DNA of 64,000 nucleotides, taken from positions 806,001 through 870,000 of the forward strand of contig NW_026570232.1 in NCBI RefSeq assembly GCF_019649055.1, written 5' to 3'. A model generated the notes under the pieces. That model searched no databases. It saw only the letters and a program-made list of their open reading frames with translations, and was not told the DNA's origin. This document shows, piece by piece, positions 1 to 11,923 of the stretch. The DNA is from Paramacrobiotus metropolitanus. Its lineage: Eukaryota; Tardigrada; Eutardigrada; Parachela; Macrobiotidae. Numbering within the stretch: the stretch's first letter is position 1; each line of letters begins with the position of its first letter. A program made the position numbers and the translations under genes.

Positions 1-198
1 TGCAATGATGCGCTCTAAAGTTCTTACTAAGTTAATTCTGGAATTCGATGTTCCTGTGCACGAGTTTTTTCCACACGACTTTGTATCGTGTTGATCTTTG
101 TTCATGTGCACTGGACTCGTATAATATAACTGCAGCATGCTTTTAGTGGATGTTGGACTTTCATTGGGTGTATACTTAACAGGCGGACTGTGTTTTAG

Positions 199-1345
199 GA
201 GACTCTGACCATGTTAATATGAACAACCACCCGGAAGTGTATGACGGCAACATGGACCATGCCCGCATCATTTCGCTGAAGCTGCGCCAGCGCGTAGTTC
301 ACCGCCTGGCTGACAATGCCCACACTGCGGCTTTACTGGACCAGGCGCTGCACATTGTCGAATCCCTCAAACACTCGACGGCCGCCAACTCGGTCAACCA
401 TGTCCTGGACAACATTCGGCGTCTGTCGGTGGCCAGCCGGACTAACGGCGTGCACCACCAGGAAGGCGTTGATGTAAGCGTGTTAGCGGTGGCGTTGGTT
501 AAGAATCTCACTGAGCAGCTGAAGGAAGCCATGGAACTGACCAGTCAACAAGTGTCGCGTTTTCTTCCCCAGCCGGTCACTGACAGGATTTCCAGTGCCA
601 CGGAAGTGGCCCGTGATATGTACGCACAGGTGTCGCAGGTGAGTTGGCATGGCGGATCTGAAAGGAGGGCATCAGTGGCCGGCTGATTGCGAAGGAGCGA
701 CCTTGTACAGATTGTCCTCTCAACCAGCGTAAACAAGCTACCACAAAAATAAAACTGATTTCTTGGGTTATTTTATTTTGGTTTAAAATAAGGTTCGAAA
801 ACCAGAAAATAAGGTTTAGAAAAAAAATGCAAATACTCATTTGATTCTGAGTATGGCGTACCGTGACTACCGTCCAAATTAATATTAGCAGCTGTTTTTA
901 AAAGTTTTTCGGTGTTTAAATGGAATCTTGATTTCGCGATATGCTACACTAATTGACGTAAAACATTCTGTTTCTAAACAATAGACATCAGTTTTAGTAC
1001 TTGTTGGGTTCTTCTTTACTGGGTTTCTGAACTCGTTGCGCTCTGCAGTGTTAGAGTGGTCGGCATTAAAATTAATTTGGCAAAAGCGGCGTTTTGTTAT
1101 CGCGATTTCGATTTGAATATGCGCAGATGTACGGTCAATACGAAGAAACTGATTATTTTGGCTGATTGCAGGCGCATCATGTGGATGACCTTTCGCACTC
1201 CCTTCTTGGCCAAGTCCAGGGTTATGTTGCTTCCGTCCAAACCACTATGAATGCTGCACTGGATGTTTTAACCGAAACATATTTGCTGAAATGGCTTATT
1301 CCAGAGTACAAAAATATCGGTTCTTTGGAGATCCACATGCAGTAA
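199..1345 (+). CDS. Perilipin-like lipid droplet protein, 3' end (partial)
   Basis: The last two coding exons of a gene that starts left of the window. Exons are 199-638 (acceptor ttttag, donor gtgagt) and 1172-1345 (acceptor attgcag, stop TAA); they join in phase 0 and give about 203 residues. The first exon has the amphipathic region typical of the perilipin C-terminal four-helix bundle: a KLRQRVVHR segment, then LVKNLTEQLKEAMELTSQ, then a FLPQPVTDRI stretch. The last exon has a helix ending in TETYLLKWLIPE. Perilipins (PLIN2, insect LSD-2) have the same order: helix, 'ARNLTQQLQ'-like helix, 'LP..IQDQ', final helix with an NWLV-like end. Members coat lipid droplets and control lipase access. 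The N-terminal PAT domain would lie outside the window, so the family call rests on C-terminal similarity alone. Confidence 0.6.
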
Positions 1346-2328
1346 CCCCGCAAAGACCTGTAGTTAAAAAAGTCCCCGGTTTTACGCGTTCTTCTTAGCA
1401 TGTTATAGTGCTTACATTAGTTTACCGCTGCTTCATTATCTAAATTCGGCTTGTTGAGCCTGTGACGATCATGTTTATGTCAACAGGTGTTTTGTCACAT
1501 ATTGAAGTTCGTTCTTTGAGAAATATCACATTTGTTGAAATTCATTCCATGAGAAATGTGGTTCCGTTTCTTTTGGAAGCTGTTTGCTTGGTGTTTCTCG
1601 TTAGGTTTAGGTTTCTGATGCTAATTTCAATGTTCTTACTCTCGCGTGCGAATTATCTGCTTGCTGCGCTATGCCTACGGCCCTACATACCTCAAGATTC
1701 TCCATATGCAATATAAGCAAAGTTAGCAAATAGATGAAATTTGTTCATTCCCAGTAAACAAGTACTTTGGATAGTGCATGATTAATAAGGCTATGAGGCT
1801 CGTGTGTTACTGTCACCGTCAAGAAGAGATATATCAGTTTGCCCCTAATACTGCTTCGCTCTAAGAAGATAAAAATTAATTATTTGTAGCACTGCCATTA
1901 CATTACACCTGACAAAATTTCAGCGAGATTTTGAGAGTGAAGGGAAATTGCAAAATGCGTAACTGCGTATAGTGTACAAGATATACGCATGATTCGCATC
2001 GCAAAGGGCGATATTATCCCTAATTGTAAGTTGATGTACAGATAGAATTTGCACGACATCTACCGCTTCGAATAAGCGTTTCTATTGGGTCACAAAATGG
2101 TGAACTATTCTGACGTCGGTAGCATTGTAACCAAGTAAAATATATCTTTCCTTCAAACCGCGAATCGCACATGTTAAAGCTGGTAACACCTTTTGGAGCG
2201 CGTGCATACTGTAACTGACATCAACATCATGCCGATAACAATTAAAACCATCAATACAACATCCATTTTCCAGCATAAAATTAAATAACAAAAACTGGGA
2301 TAAGAAAATGGCCAGGCTGGTTACAAGT
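1346..2328. other. Intergenic, 3' flanks of perilipin-like (+) and OSTC (-)
   Basis: The two genes converge here. The stretch is AT-rich with stops in all frames and presumably holds both 3' UTRs. I see no further gene. Confidence 0.5.
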
Positions 2329-3402
2329 CTAATTTTGCAGATAGCCGGGCAATTTCATGCGCATGAACACCCAGCACATGCCAAAGGAGACCAGAACACA
2401 AATAAATCCGACCATAATCCACAGCATCCTGTTTAATTTGGGCATGAGCGGACTGTTGGTCTGGTCGAAGATAACGAAACCTAAACTGCCGAGCGTGAAG
2501 AGGAAGCTGGCGGCTAAACCTTCCATGATGTACTGTCCGTTCACTCTCCACGGCATGAACGCCACCGGACGCTGGTGGCCGTGCTCATCCGTCGTGCTGC
2601 CGATGCTCGGCGGCTCCACAATAACATCATAAATTACACCTGCAACAGACAAACCGCCATTGTTGACTGAGCTTTTCAAGTTTTAATTCATTTATTACTT
2701 AACATCAGTTATCGGGATCAGTTCCACAAACCAATCAACCTTTCGGCATAATTAACAACGTTTAACGTTGAAGTTCAAATCACAATACAAAATATCAAGC
2801 AAAGCTAAAAAATGGAAAAGAGGTACGTACTTCTATGGAAAAATTCCAAATCGGTACGATTACATGCGTTCTCTCGCGGTAATGCAACAAATAATTCTCG
2901 TGAACGAAAACGTAATGCAGTGTTAAAAATGAATCTATTTGAAATGTGCTCTACAGGTGCAAATATAAATAAAATACTGCGAGCATAAAAACTATAACAC
3001 ATAGTCTACGAGAATAAATACGAGTACTAAACGAACCCGAACGGCTATTACAACTCAAGCTAATAATAATATAGTTTCCTCTGATTGCAGACTACGCTAT
3101 AATGTTTCATTGTTCACTTTAGAAACATCTAAAAATTGTTTTAAAAACGAGAAAATATTTTGTACACTGTGCAGCCGAAACCAAATGCGCGGTATACAGC
3201 GTGCACTTCAGTGTTCCGAGACACAGGGTATTGACTCTATTTCTTCTAGCTACGTACCTCCAGTTACTAGAAAGTAGGAAAGAAGGATCATGGCAAAAAC
3301 CGTCATGGGCGCAGGCGCGTGGAGCCAGCTGGGTTTCTTGATGCGCAGGTTGGGCACCTGCAGCACGCTGAAGGGGAACGCTTCGTACACCGTGTCCAAC
3401 AT
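2329..3402 (-). CDS. OSTC: Oligosaccharyltransferase complex subunit OSTC (DC2)
   Basis: Two exons on the minus strand: 3402-3258 (ATG, donor gtacgt) and 2639-2329 (acceptor ttgcag, stop TAG), joined inside a Gly codon, giving 151 residues. Vertebrate OSTC is 149. Conserved blocks are seen in order: N-terminal [14 protein letters not shown] before the first membrane helix; [15 protein letters not shown] just after it; [20 protein letters not shown] before the second helix; and C-terminal [10 protein letters not shown] after the last. The protein is an ER-membrane accessory subunit of the STT3A oligosaccharyltransferase and links it to the translocon for co-translational N-glycosylation. The 618-nt intron (2640-3257) holds no other feature. 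Nearly every diagnostic motif is present, so the call is firm. Confidence 0.96.
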
Positions 3403-4777
3403 TGTGCTTGCTCAAGGGAATCTGTCAGGGATGAACGATACTCGTATATTATGAGCGGATACAAACCGCGGACTGATATAGAACCATGCAATAAAGAATT
3501 CACCAAATCGCAGACGGCGTAAACCATGAAACGGGATTAATATCCAGTTGTCAAATAACTCAAACTGAACACAAACTGAACGACAGAAAGGAAGAACCGG
3601 TCGGTTTCACCGTGTACACTTACCCCCGCAAACTGATATTCACAAGGGCACCAATCCTTATCCGAGCAAAAAAAATGAGAAGAACCTTGCCTGGATGAAG
3701 AAAGACTGCAGGACACAAAAAAACGGGGAAATCACGAAAAAAACAAACAGGCAAACAAAATTTGTATTTGCGTATGTAAAGTTGTAAATGTAAACTTTAC
3801 TCCACGTCAGCGCAGTTACGGTGGCGTAACGAGGTATAAAGTCAGATTGCCATATGCTTTTCCTTGCACTAGCCCCTTGGGCGGTTGTGAACTTGCCAGT
3901 TAGCGTGCGTGCTCGTATGCAAAAATTTAAATGCATATTAAGTAGGACTCCTATTTTCTATAGTAGAATAAAATATAAAATACCCATAATATGTGTATAA
4001 TAAAATAAAATATGTAGAAAGTTCATGGTGCTTGTTCATTTTTTTTAATAAAAGCAGATAAGCCAAGTATTGTATGTACAGTACATAGGTCGATTTGTTA
4101 TTAGAGAGGTGCAGCTCTAGGATCCGGGCATGGGCCTGGACGACCGACAGTTGCATCTGACTATAGGGGAGAAATACGTGAAAACGTTTTCCGGAAATCA
4201 CGAGAGTCAGTGAATACTTACTATATAAATAGAATTCTGCAGAACATAAAAACGTAAACAATAATGTTTGCAAAATATGTCTTCGCCTGGCCGGATGGTT
4301 CGAATGGAATAATTATTATGGCTGGTGTCCCTGACCTTCCCTGAAGGAATTATTGTGCATTTCCTGTTGGTGAAAGCGCCGCCGTTCGCAATCTGCTGTT
4401 CATGTGCTCATAATATTATAATTATAATCGTACACTTTTATATAAACAAAAAACACCTTTCATTCTAGGTTGCTGGGATTGGCTACTTAAGAGACTCTAG
4501 CGTACCTAATCATTCTATGTGGATCTGCATATATATTCTGCACTACATGCATAATGATACTGTACATTATCGAAAGATGTAATACGTATACAGTGAAATT
4601 GTTTTTTTAGCCAGGTTTTATGCTTCCGGGTTCGCCAGGGTGCAAATTCCTCTTCACACTTTTGTATTTCACTACGATAAATTCTTTCGTGATTTGAGTT
4701 TTGTTAACCATGAGCTCGTAGCAGATAGTTATGTAATACTTAAATACGACATAATATCTATATAATTATTACACATA
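3403..4777. other. Intergenic, upstream of OSTC
   Basis: Contains the OSTC 5' UTR and promoter (read leftward) and AT-rich DNA. Open stretches near 3658-4273 on the minus strand have low-complexity, biased composition and no recognisable domain. I see no gene. Confidence 0.4.
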
Positions 4778-6075
4778 CGAGGGTTGTTAGTTATGTTCTG
4801 TCGTATTACTTTTATTTATTTTTGGACTCATGCAATTATTATATTATTTTCATATTACTATTACTGAACTCCTAAGGCATCGTTTTCATCTGTTGCCAGA
4901 TTTGTAAATACGACACAAAAAAGTTATAAATTTTTTGAATGATGGCACCTTGGAAATTTCGTTTAATTTTCTTATTTTTTGTTATTTCATTTCTCCGCAA
5001 CGAATCTTTCCGATTCGGAAATTATTTTGAACCTATGCAGGATCAAGCTTATCGAATATTTAGGTTACACGAATATCCGAACTATGGATTAAGTAAAACA
5101 ATTTTTTTAATATTTAGAGGTTTTTGGTTTGGGTCCGTCGTGGTGCCAATTACACCAGTCGACCACCTCCCGCCTCCAATTTTTTGCGTTTTCTCAAAGA
5201 AAGTTATCAAGGTATTTGCAGATTACTGTAAACGCTTGATAGTTATTTCCGACAGAAAAGGCTTCTGGAAATAATTTCATTGCGGGGAGGCGCACCAACA
5301 TAAACGTTTCTTCGAATGCTTTTTGGCTCTTGGTCTCCCACTCCATTGACAAAACCCTGTTCTGTTATGCTGCTTCCACCAAGTATGGCGCTAAGCAAAT
5401 CAGGATCTGTCGTGAGTGTAGTCTTAGGATTGATAGCTAAATGAGAGAAGTTTGGCTTTGCTAAGGAGCATTAAATGCAAAAGCACCAGTAACCACTAGT
5501 CAGCGTAAGTTGTGCCCGACGGTACTCCGCCTTGCTAAAAATCAGATCCACGCGCAATACGGAATCTGTTACTGGGGATCTGCTCTATGCTTCCCTGTCC
5601 ATCCATCGGACAAACACATTTGGGGATCGGTGTCTGCCACGCGCAACAGAATGGCTTGCTATTTTAGGTTCCTCAACAAACAGACTGTTCCGATCTCCTC
5701 TCGCCATGCCTTGTTAAAATTCCAGAATAAAAACCACAAGACAAGCGCTCAGTAGTTCACGCAGAAGAACATTTAATCACCAACATAACAAGCACTTCAG
5801 ATAGTCAATGGGTTGCATCCCAGTTTTTTTAAAAAATTTTAATGTGAAACAGCGCAAGCCTACGTTCGGGTGTTAATGCGCCATTTTTAATTGCGAATTA
5901 AATTTGGTGCGGGTGAGTCGTGCTCTGACTCACGCTGACTGCCACCGAGAGCGGCCATTGACTCGGCCATTAGCCTACTATTACAGTTATGATATGCTCT
6001 ACTTTTTAATAATAATTTGATATTTTTAGTTTCATAACTGATATACGCACGACAGAACATAACTAACAACCCTCG
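4778..6075. mobile_element. Mariner-like element, 1298 bp, decayed
   Basis: Inverted termini of about 25-27 bp: CGAGGGTTGTTAGTTATGTT from 4778 and its reverse complement ending at 6075. Each is flanked by a TA dinucleotide (4776-4777 and 6076-6077), the Tc1/mariner target duplication. The 'CGAGGGTTGTT' start and 1.3 kb length match known mariner elements. I could not find an intact transposase. The longest open frame (4939-5274, +) shows no recognisable D,D34D motif, and a minus-strand stretch near 5890-6050 only weakly recalls a mariner N-terminus. It is therefore a dead or internally replaced copy. Confidence 0.75.
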
Positions 6076-7178
6076 TATATACAGTATTCATGCATGTTAT
6101 TCCGCAGTACAACTTACAGTATTCGGTATTTAAGTACAGTACAGGACAACTGCTAATTGCGCATGGACCGGTACGTAGATGCAATTTAAGCGATGCCGGA
6201 CGACTTTGTAAAATTGTGCTAAACTAAAAGTGCATGCGGCGATGGTGCAGAACGTGCATTTCCTCAAAAAGCTGATTGCTTTTCAAGTTGCGATTACAAT
6301 TTTAATTTAATTGCGTCCGTGTTAAATAGCTGCTCGTGCTACGGATTTTATTTACCTATATTTTAGAGGCGAATGTATATAAAATCCTTAGCAGAGACAA
6401 TTCAGTCAACTGTTTCAGAGCTTAATGCTGTCAAGCAAAAATCGGTCAGAGGAACGTTAACAATAGAAACAGTCGACGGCAATTAGTTATAATTCAGGAT
6501 TTTCTGGTTTAATCACAACGTTTTTACTGATCTGGTCAACAATACTCTTGAATACTGCATTCATCGTATTATTCGCATGGCACTTATTCGATAAAGTCCG
6601 AAAGACAGGATTATTACCAATTGGATTTTAATCACTTCCGGTACACCGAGTACATAGCATGCGCGTACGCCGCCGTGTACCCGGCACCCGGCAAATCACT
6701 TGAAGCCCACTTTACTATATAACCATCTTTAGCGAATTGTTAACGGGAATCTACCGTTTATGTTTTTGCGAGACAGTGCTCAAGATAGTTATCAAGTAAA
6801 TGTTACAGCATAATCTTCGGATGATCATTGTTCAATCATAAAATACTCGAAGTTGTTATTCTTACACTACTAGTGACTAGTGCCATATGTTGCTTTCCAT
6901 GGAATCATCATTACGCGACGATTGAAAAGCGTCACCGAAACGGAAATCAGCATCGAAATAATAAGCCTTATTGTCAGTTTTTTACTGAAGTTTGGTAAAT
7001 GTAGTGTCTCAATTTTCTAGTGGCCCGCGTTGTTTAATCTTCAACTGCAAGCGGTCTGGATATTGTGAGTTTACGGTTTGTCGGATTATACACGTTGAAT
7101 ACACCAGGCAGTTATTTTAACTTCATAGTTCTGGTTTGATTCACCATTCGCTGATTCGAGTACTTAATACCATTGAAA
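6076..7178. other. Intergenic / 5' region of the chitin-binding gene
   Basis: No convincing coding sequence. It contains a TATA plus initiator arrangement (separate entry) and another TATA-like tract near 6713 (ctatataacc). Confidence 0.4.
6376..6407 (+). promoter_or_regulatory. TATA box with initiator, candidate core promoter
   Basis: TATATAAAA at 6376-6384, followed by TTCAGTC at 6401-6407. The initiator A lies 28 nt downstream of the first T, the canonical animal spacing. The next gene on this strand is the chitin-binding protein at 7179, which would need a long or spliced 5' UTR of up to about 775 nt. Assignment to that gene is inference. Confidence 0.4.
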
Positions 7179-8085
7179 ATGCTCCGCCTAGCTGTTTTTG
7201 TATTGTGTTCATTATTTGGATATTCGTTATGTGCTCATTCCTGTGAACCAAACAGCGCATTATGTATGGAAGCGAAAGGTCAGTTCGCTGTGCCCAATGA
7301 GTGCCGGAAATTCGCAAACTGCTGGGATTCGTGTGCTACACTATCGTCTTGCCCAGGAACTTTGGTAATTTATTGTTTAATATACAGTAAAAGTAGGCAG
7401 TAAAAATTTCAGCTCTTAAAATCAGTGAATTGTAAGTACCGACGTAAATGACAACGAATCTTACCAGTAAATTATACTTACCACTTGTTCACTTCACTTC
7501 GCTGCTCACTTTCAAGAACGTTCTGAAATCCTGTGCAGCACGATTAGTGCTTCTTGTTAGATGAAAACTGGGGCTGTTTAAATTAACCACATGTTTGGAC
7601 AGTTCCATAATTGATTGTGCAAATACTTATGGTTAGGTTAATATGTGACAAGATTACGTGTCTAATTTGATTTTAAATAAACAAATTGCAAAAACTGACT
7701 TACAGAGATATATGTAATTCAGAAAATGCGAGCAGACACTGAACAAACAGTATGCACTAGTCTGGTGCACCACTGTTCAGGACTTCAGATGTTAATCGTA
7801 ATGTTAATTCCTGTGCACTTGGACTTTCAGGTGTTCAGTGATGCTTTAGGAAAATGTGACTTCTCCTGGAACCTGGCAGCCGACCATCCGTGCTTTAAAC
7901 CAATGGGCAACATCGGCGGCGGCATAATTGGTGACATTCCAAAAATATCGCCTATTCCACCCCTTAATCCCTTGTTCCCGACGTTCTCCCCACTGGGAAA
8001 CATGCGTCAGCAGATGAATTCCGACGGTAGCATGTCCCAGAGCTTTAGCAGTTTATTTGGTTTCGACCATCAACAGCAAGCGTAA
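7179..8085 (+). CDS. Secreted single-domain peritrophin-A (CBM14) chitin-binding protein
   Basis: Two exons, 7179-7364 (donor gtaatt) and 7831-8085 (acceptor tttcag, stop TAA), joined in phase 0, 146 residues. Residues 1-19 form a signal peptide (MLRLAVFVLCSLFGYSLCA). Residues 20-83 carry a peritrophin-A domain with cysteines at 29, 42, 48, 58, 71 and 83, plus extra ones at 22 and 52. The stretch GTLVFSDALGKCDF is the typical aromatic 'lvFd...CD' chitin-binding core and spans the splice junction, which confirms the join. The C-terminal 60 residues are Gly/Pro/Ser-rich without cysteine (GGGIIGDIPKISPIPPLNP). A polyadenylation signal AATAAA lies at 8175. The protein probably binds chitin in cuticle or gut lining. 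The start is the ATG at 7179; no better upstream ATG is in frame. Confidence 0.9.
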
Positions 8086-8467
8086 ATCGAAAGGCCATCG
8101 TTGTAATAACCCAGAATGGAGTTGCATTATTCATCTTTTAATTTCACATCTTGGCTCGCACTAACAGCGCTTTAAATAAACATTACAGGATCTAAAGCAG
8201 AAAACGGATTTCTAAAAAGTACTTACTCTATGTGCTTACGTTCAGTCCCAGAATGCGAACACTGACAATTACAGTAAACTGACAAAATCAAATTTTGCGC
8301 TGCACACAAAATAATGCGGCAGTTATTTGACACATGCGCGATAAAGAAATAAAAGCCTCACAAGCTCACATCGTCCGGCTTGGTACTATAACTAGGTATG
8401 CTGGTTCATAAAATGGAATAATAGATACAATTCCAGACAGACTACACTTCGTAACATCGGTCAAGTT

Positions 8468-11001
8468 TTAATTACTGCGACGTTTTCGGTTTCGTTGCTC
8501 GTCTTTTTGTGCCAAAAGCACCAGAATGTGCTTGAAAAGACTGACGGCATCAATGAAGAGATCCAACTGCAAAAGCCAAAATGTAAAATAACGGAAACTT
8601 TCAACTCAAATGACACCGTAAACATTTACCGGCAAAAGATAAAACATATAAAAATTAATAAAAATAACTTACCGCATGTTTAATGTAATCCGTGTCTCCC
8701 ATTCGGCGTTTCATGACGATCATCTAAAATAATAAAACTAATGATTTCGCAGATGTACATTAATAGCAGAATTAAGACAAATCTAACAGAAAATATTAAA
8801 TATTAGATTTTGCGGAAATATTATTACAACCACCGAAAACATTTTTTAAATTTTATGCACGAAGAAGTACCGACAAAGGCGCATTTAAAGTAAACGTTAA
8901 ATAAGGAATCAGTATTATGTCGCACAGTGTAATCAACGAAAAAAAGCGAATGTAACAAAAACGCTTTCAGTGCGCCTTGGACGTATTATTTTAACAAAAT
9001 CAACAGTCAACTTACAGTCCCGTTGGCCAGGAAGACTATTTACTCAAAAGCCGGATGTATATGCATACCTGCGTGTCGAAAAGGATGAATCCACACATGA
9101 GTGCCAATCCAAGGTACAATGTCACCTACAGAACAACAGCCATCATTATACCGCCGCAGCTTCAATTTCCCTGGGATAATGCTTGAGCAAACTCACATCC
9201 ATTGCCATTCGCCATCCAGTCAACATCCCGATCAAACGAATGATCATCAGGGAGCTTAGACCTGACATGAGAATTCCTGCAACGACAACGAAAGATATTG
9301 TTCCGTTCCCAGAACAAGTAATGCACTGGACAAAAATCTTGTATGAACCGCAGTGGCATATAACATTAATGTGCCCTACCAGGCCAAATACAAAGTGTAA
9401 TTCACAACCGAAAGCAAATTTTTCTGCTGGATGAATGAAACAACTTTTTCGTATCTACCCGGGTAGTGCATTATCTAGTGCACTGGCACATATCAGTACT
9501 TACTCTTACACATATTTACAATAATGAAAATGATTTATTTTAAACGCTGGAAAATGTTTTCATTCATTCAACAACGAAAACATTAGCAAAGGATAACGAA
9601 TACATCTCACACACCAAATTCAAAATCAAATCTAGTGTGCTATCTTTAATTACAAGGTGTTATCCCATGCCGATAATACAACGGAAAGCGCTTACGCCAG
9701 CTACCTCACAAGTTCACAACTGAATAATAAAGTCATTAAACTATTACCAATGCATTTCCAGACTTTTCTGTAATGTAAATAATCACGCATTTTTACCTCC
9801 GAGGTATAAGAAGCTTCGGGCATTGCCGGATAAAAGCGATGCCAACGTGAAGCACACAAAAATGGTCGCTGTCATCAATAAGGCCGTAAATATGATCTGT
9901 GGATTGATCTGGATAACCGTCTGAATCAAGGGTGTCATGTTGATTCCTGTAAAATCAATGGCATCATTAACCATAAGACTGTCCGTAAGTGTACAAAAGC
10001 AATGCTGCCTTTTAATAAGTAACTGTGCTCTGTGCACCACCTATTTAAAATAACCAAAAAAGTTCCATAATTAAAGACCACTGCGCAAAAGGAAGTGCAA
10101 CATTTTTACGAGCATCTAAATGGTACAATTCGATTCGACAGAATGACAATAATGCGGACCACTTCGTGTGTGTTGGTTAAAGAATTCTGTGTCGCTTTTC
10201 TGGCCAGCTATGGAAAACCGAACACGCATCCCGAACTTTTACTTACCCATCATAGCTGCGATTCCCATGAAGAGACCCATTCGTTTATCTTGGTTCTGCA
10301 TAGTTGGCTCCATCGTCACCAGAGCGATGGTCATGCCGAAAATGGCCAGGATGAACAGGAAGTTTCCGGCCAGAAACGCTGGAATGATGCCCTGGAGTGT
10401 GCAATACACACCAGCTGTGCACACCAAACAGGCCATTGATAAAGCGCCATAAACACGCGTTAAATGGGCTTTCACTGGCTTCTCTAACCTACAAAAGATC
10501 AAAAGTATTATCAATTATGTATTGAGTTTTTCAGTGGCCGTTCTCCTTAAACTTTAAATTCAAAAAAAATTCCGAAAACAACAAAACCTGCATTTTTAAA
10601 AACAGATTACTAACTCATGGGAATTTAGCTTGTATTTTTAGTCGAAGATTCCTTGTAATGCCTTTGTAAACCAACCGATAGGCTACCGGGAACTACCGCT
10701 ACGCAAATTCGCAATAATAATTTTTCTTTAGTCATGTCATTCCACAAAATCAATGCCGTTTTCAAGGTCGATTCTACAGCTTATGGTGACAATTATCGGG
10801 CCAGCTTTTCCCCCGGATTTTCACAGAAGGGTAGATAACTTTTAACAGTTAGTTTGCTAACCAGTAAGCTTATTAATAGTGCTAAAACAAAAGCAGAAAG
10901 GGATTTAATAAATTTATTGTCACTTACGCAGAGAAGTCCAACAGCCCTTCCATACTGAAACGCGATCGCTCAGGCGATGTAGGGTTCCTCATAAAATCCA
11001 T
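8468..11001 (-). CDS. TMBIM6: Bax inhibitor-1 (TMBIM6), seven exons
   Basis: Exons on the minus strand: 11001-10928, 10488-10247, 9946-9797, 9276-9197, 9125-9069, 8723-8673 and 8566-8468. All have GT-AG borders in matching phase and total 250 residues (family about 237). Landmarks: N-terminal cytosolic MDFMRNPTSPE; LEKPVKAHLTRVYGALSM leading into helix 1; the loop QNQDKRMGLFMG; FVCFTLASLLSGNARSFLYL; LYLGLALMCGFILFDTQ; then MGDTDYIKHALDLFIDAVSL, equivalent to the family's 'GDQDYIWHCIDLFLDF' region; and a basic tail QRNRKRRSN. It is an ER multi-pass protein that leaks Ca2+ in a pH-dependent way and suppresses ER-stress-induced death. Exons 5 and 6 are very small (57 and 51 nt), and the smallest intron is 71 nt (9126-9196). 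Confidence 0.96.
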
Positions 11002-11539
11002 TTCGATTGAAAATCCGTTAACGTTTCAGAAATTTGGTGTCGAAGAATCAAATTAATTCACATAAAATTGATAAAAAGATATTAAATAATTTTCGAAGTA
11101 AACTGATCAACACTTTTTCAGTAGGCCCACTAGTGCAGAACGTCGGATGTAGATTCCAATGTGGAACATTCTGTATGGTTGGTTGGATTGTTGTCTGTTT
11201 GGTCAAAAAGCGTTCTCATGACGGTAGGACCGTACGAGTACGTACGAGAACGTATGACTTTGCAGGAACGGAATGACATCACAAGAGGCGTTGCTTAGAG
11301 TCTGACACGTGATGCACGTATTTTATTTGTTTTTATTTTAATTTTTTGTTTTAACCGTAGATCTACCGCGGTGCTCTACGTAAGTACAGTGCTATGCACT
11401 GTAAATTTGTGTACATATTATAGAATTTGATAATATTGCTATTTGCAAATTTTGAATAGTCTGCTGTAAATTTCAGGTTATTAATTATGTAATTTATAAC
11501 TGTTGCCCGTTATCGCGAAACAAAATAAACCAAACATGT
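11002..11539. other. Intergenic, upstream of TMBIM6
   Basis: Holds the putative TMBIM6 promoter (reading leftward), including a CACGTG E-box near 11307 and a short repetitive 'gtacgagtacgtacgag' tract near 11232. No gene seen. Confidence 0.4.
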
Positions 11540-11923
11540 ATGCATACGATGGCCCTATCACATATCGCAGCAACATTCACGCAAGCCGGCGCAGCAGCGG
11601 CACAAGCCGAACGGAAGAAAATCGGGAAGTACCAGAACATCACACAGGACTATCTGTTCCTTGTGGTGGGCGTTGAGATATTGGGGCCACTCGGATCAGG
11701 AACATCCCAGCTAATCAGTGAAGTTGGCAAGATGATTCGTCAGGAAATAGGCAAGATACTTGCAACGGAATATCTGCGCCAGAGGTTCAGCATCGAAATC
11801 CAACGTGGAAACGCGGCATCCATCTTGGGAACGGCACCAGCCTCGGCTAATTTAGATCAAATTTTTGTCTGTAATTCGGCCGCCGGGCGCCCGTTTCCGC
11901 TGCTTGTTAAATTTTTAATCTAA
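11540..11923 (+). mobile_element. C-terminal tail of a non-LTR retrotransposon protein
   Basis: An open frame of 127 codons resembling the C-terminal tail found after the reverse transcriptase of LINE-type elements in many invertebrates. Visible landmarks are an Ala-rich AGAAAAQAERKKIGKY segment, the pattern YLFLVVGVEILGPLG, and then YLRQRFSIEIQRGNAASILG; 'L.QRlS...QRGNAa.vlGT' is the hallmark I recognise. No reverse transcriptase or endonuclease precedes it, so this is a 5'-truncated insertion, the usual outcome of target-primed reverse transcription. The frame is not interrupted until about 11923, so the insertion is probably young. An AATAAA lies near 11967. Not a host gene. Confidence 0.7.

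Noticed and set aside
4939-5274. Plus-strand open frame of 111 codons inside the mariner-like element
   Set aside because: Strong Phe/Ile bias and no transposase motif; it fits chance openness in AT-rich DNA.
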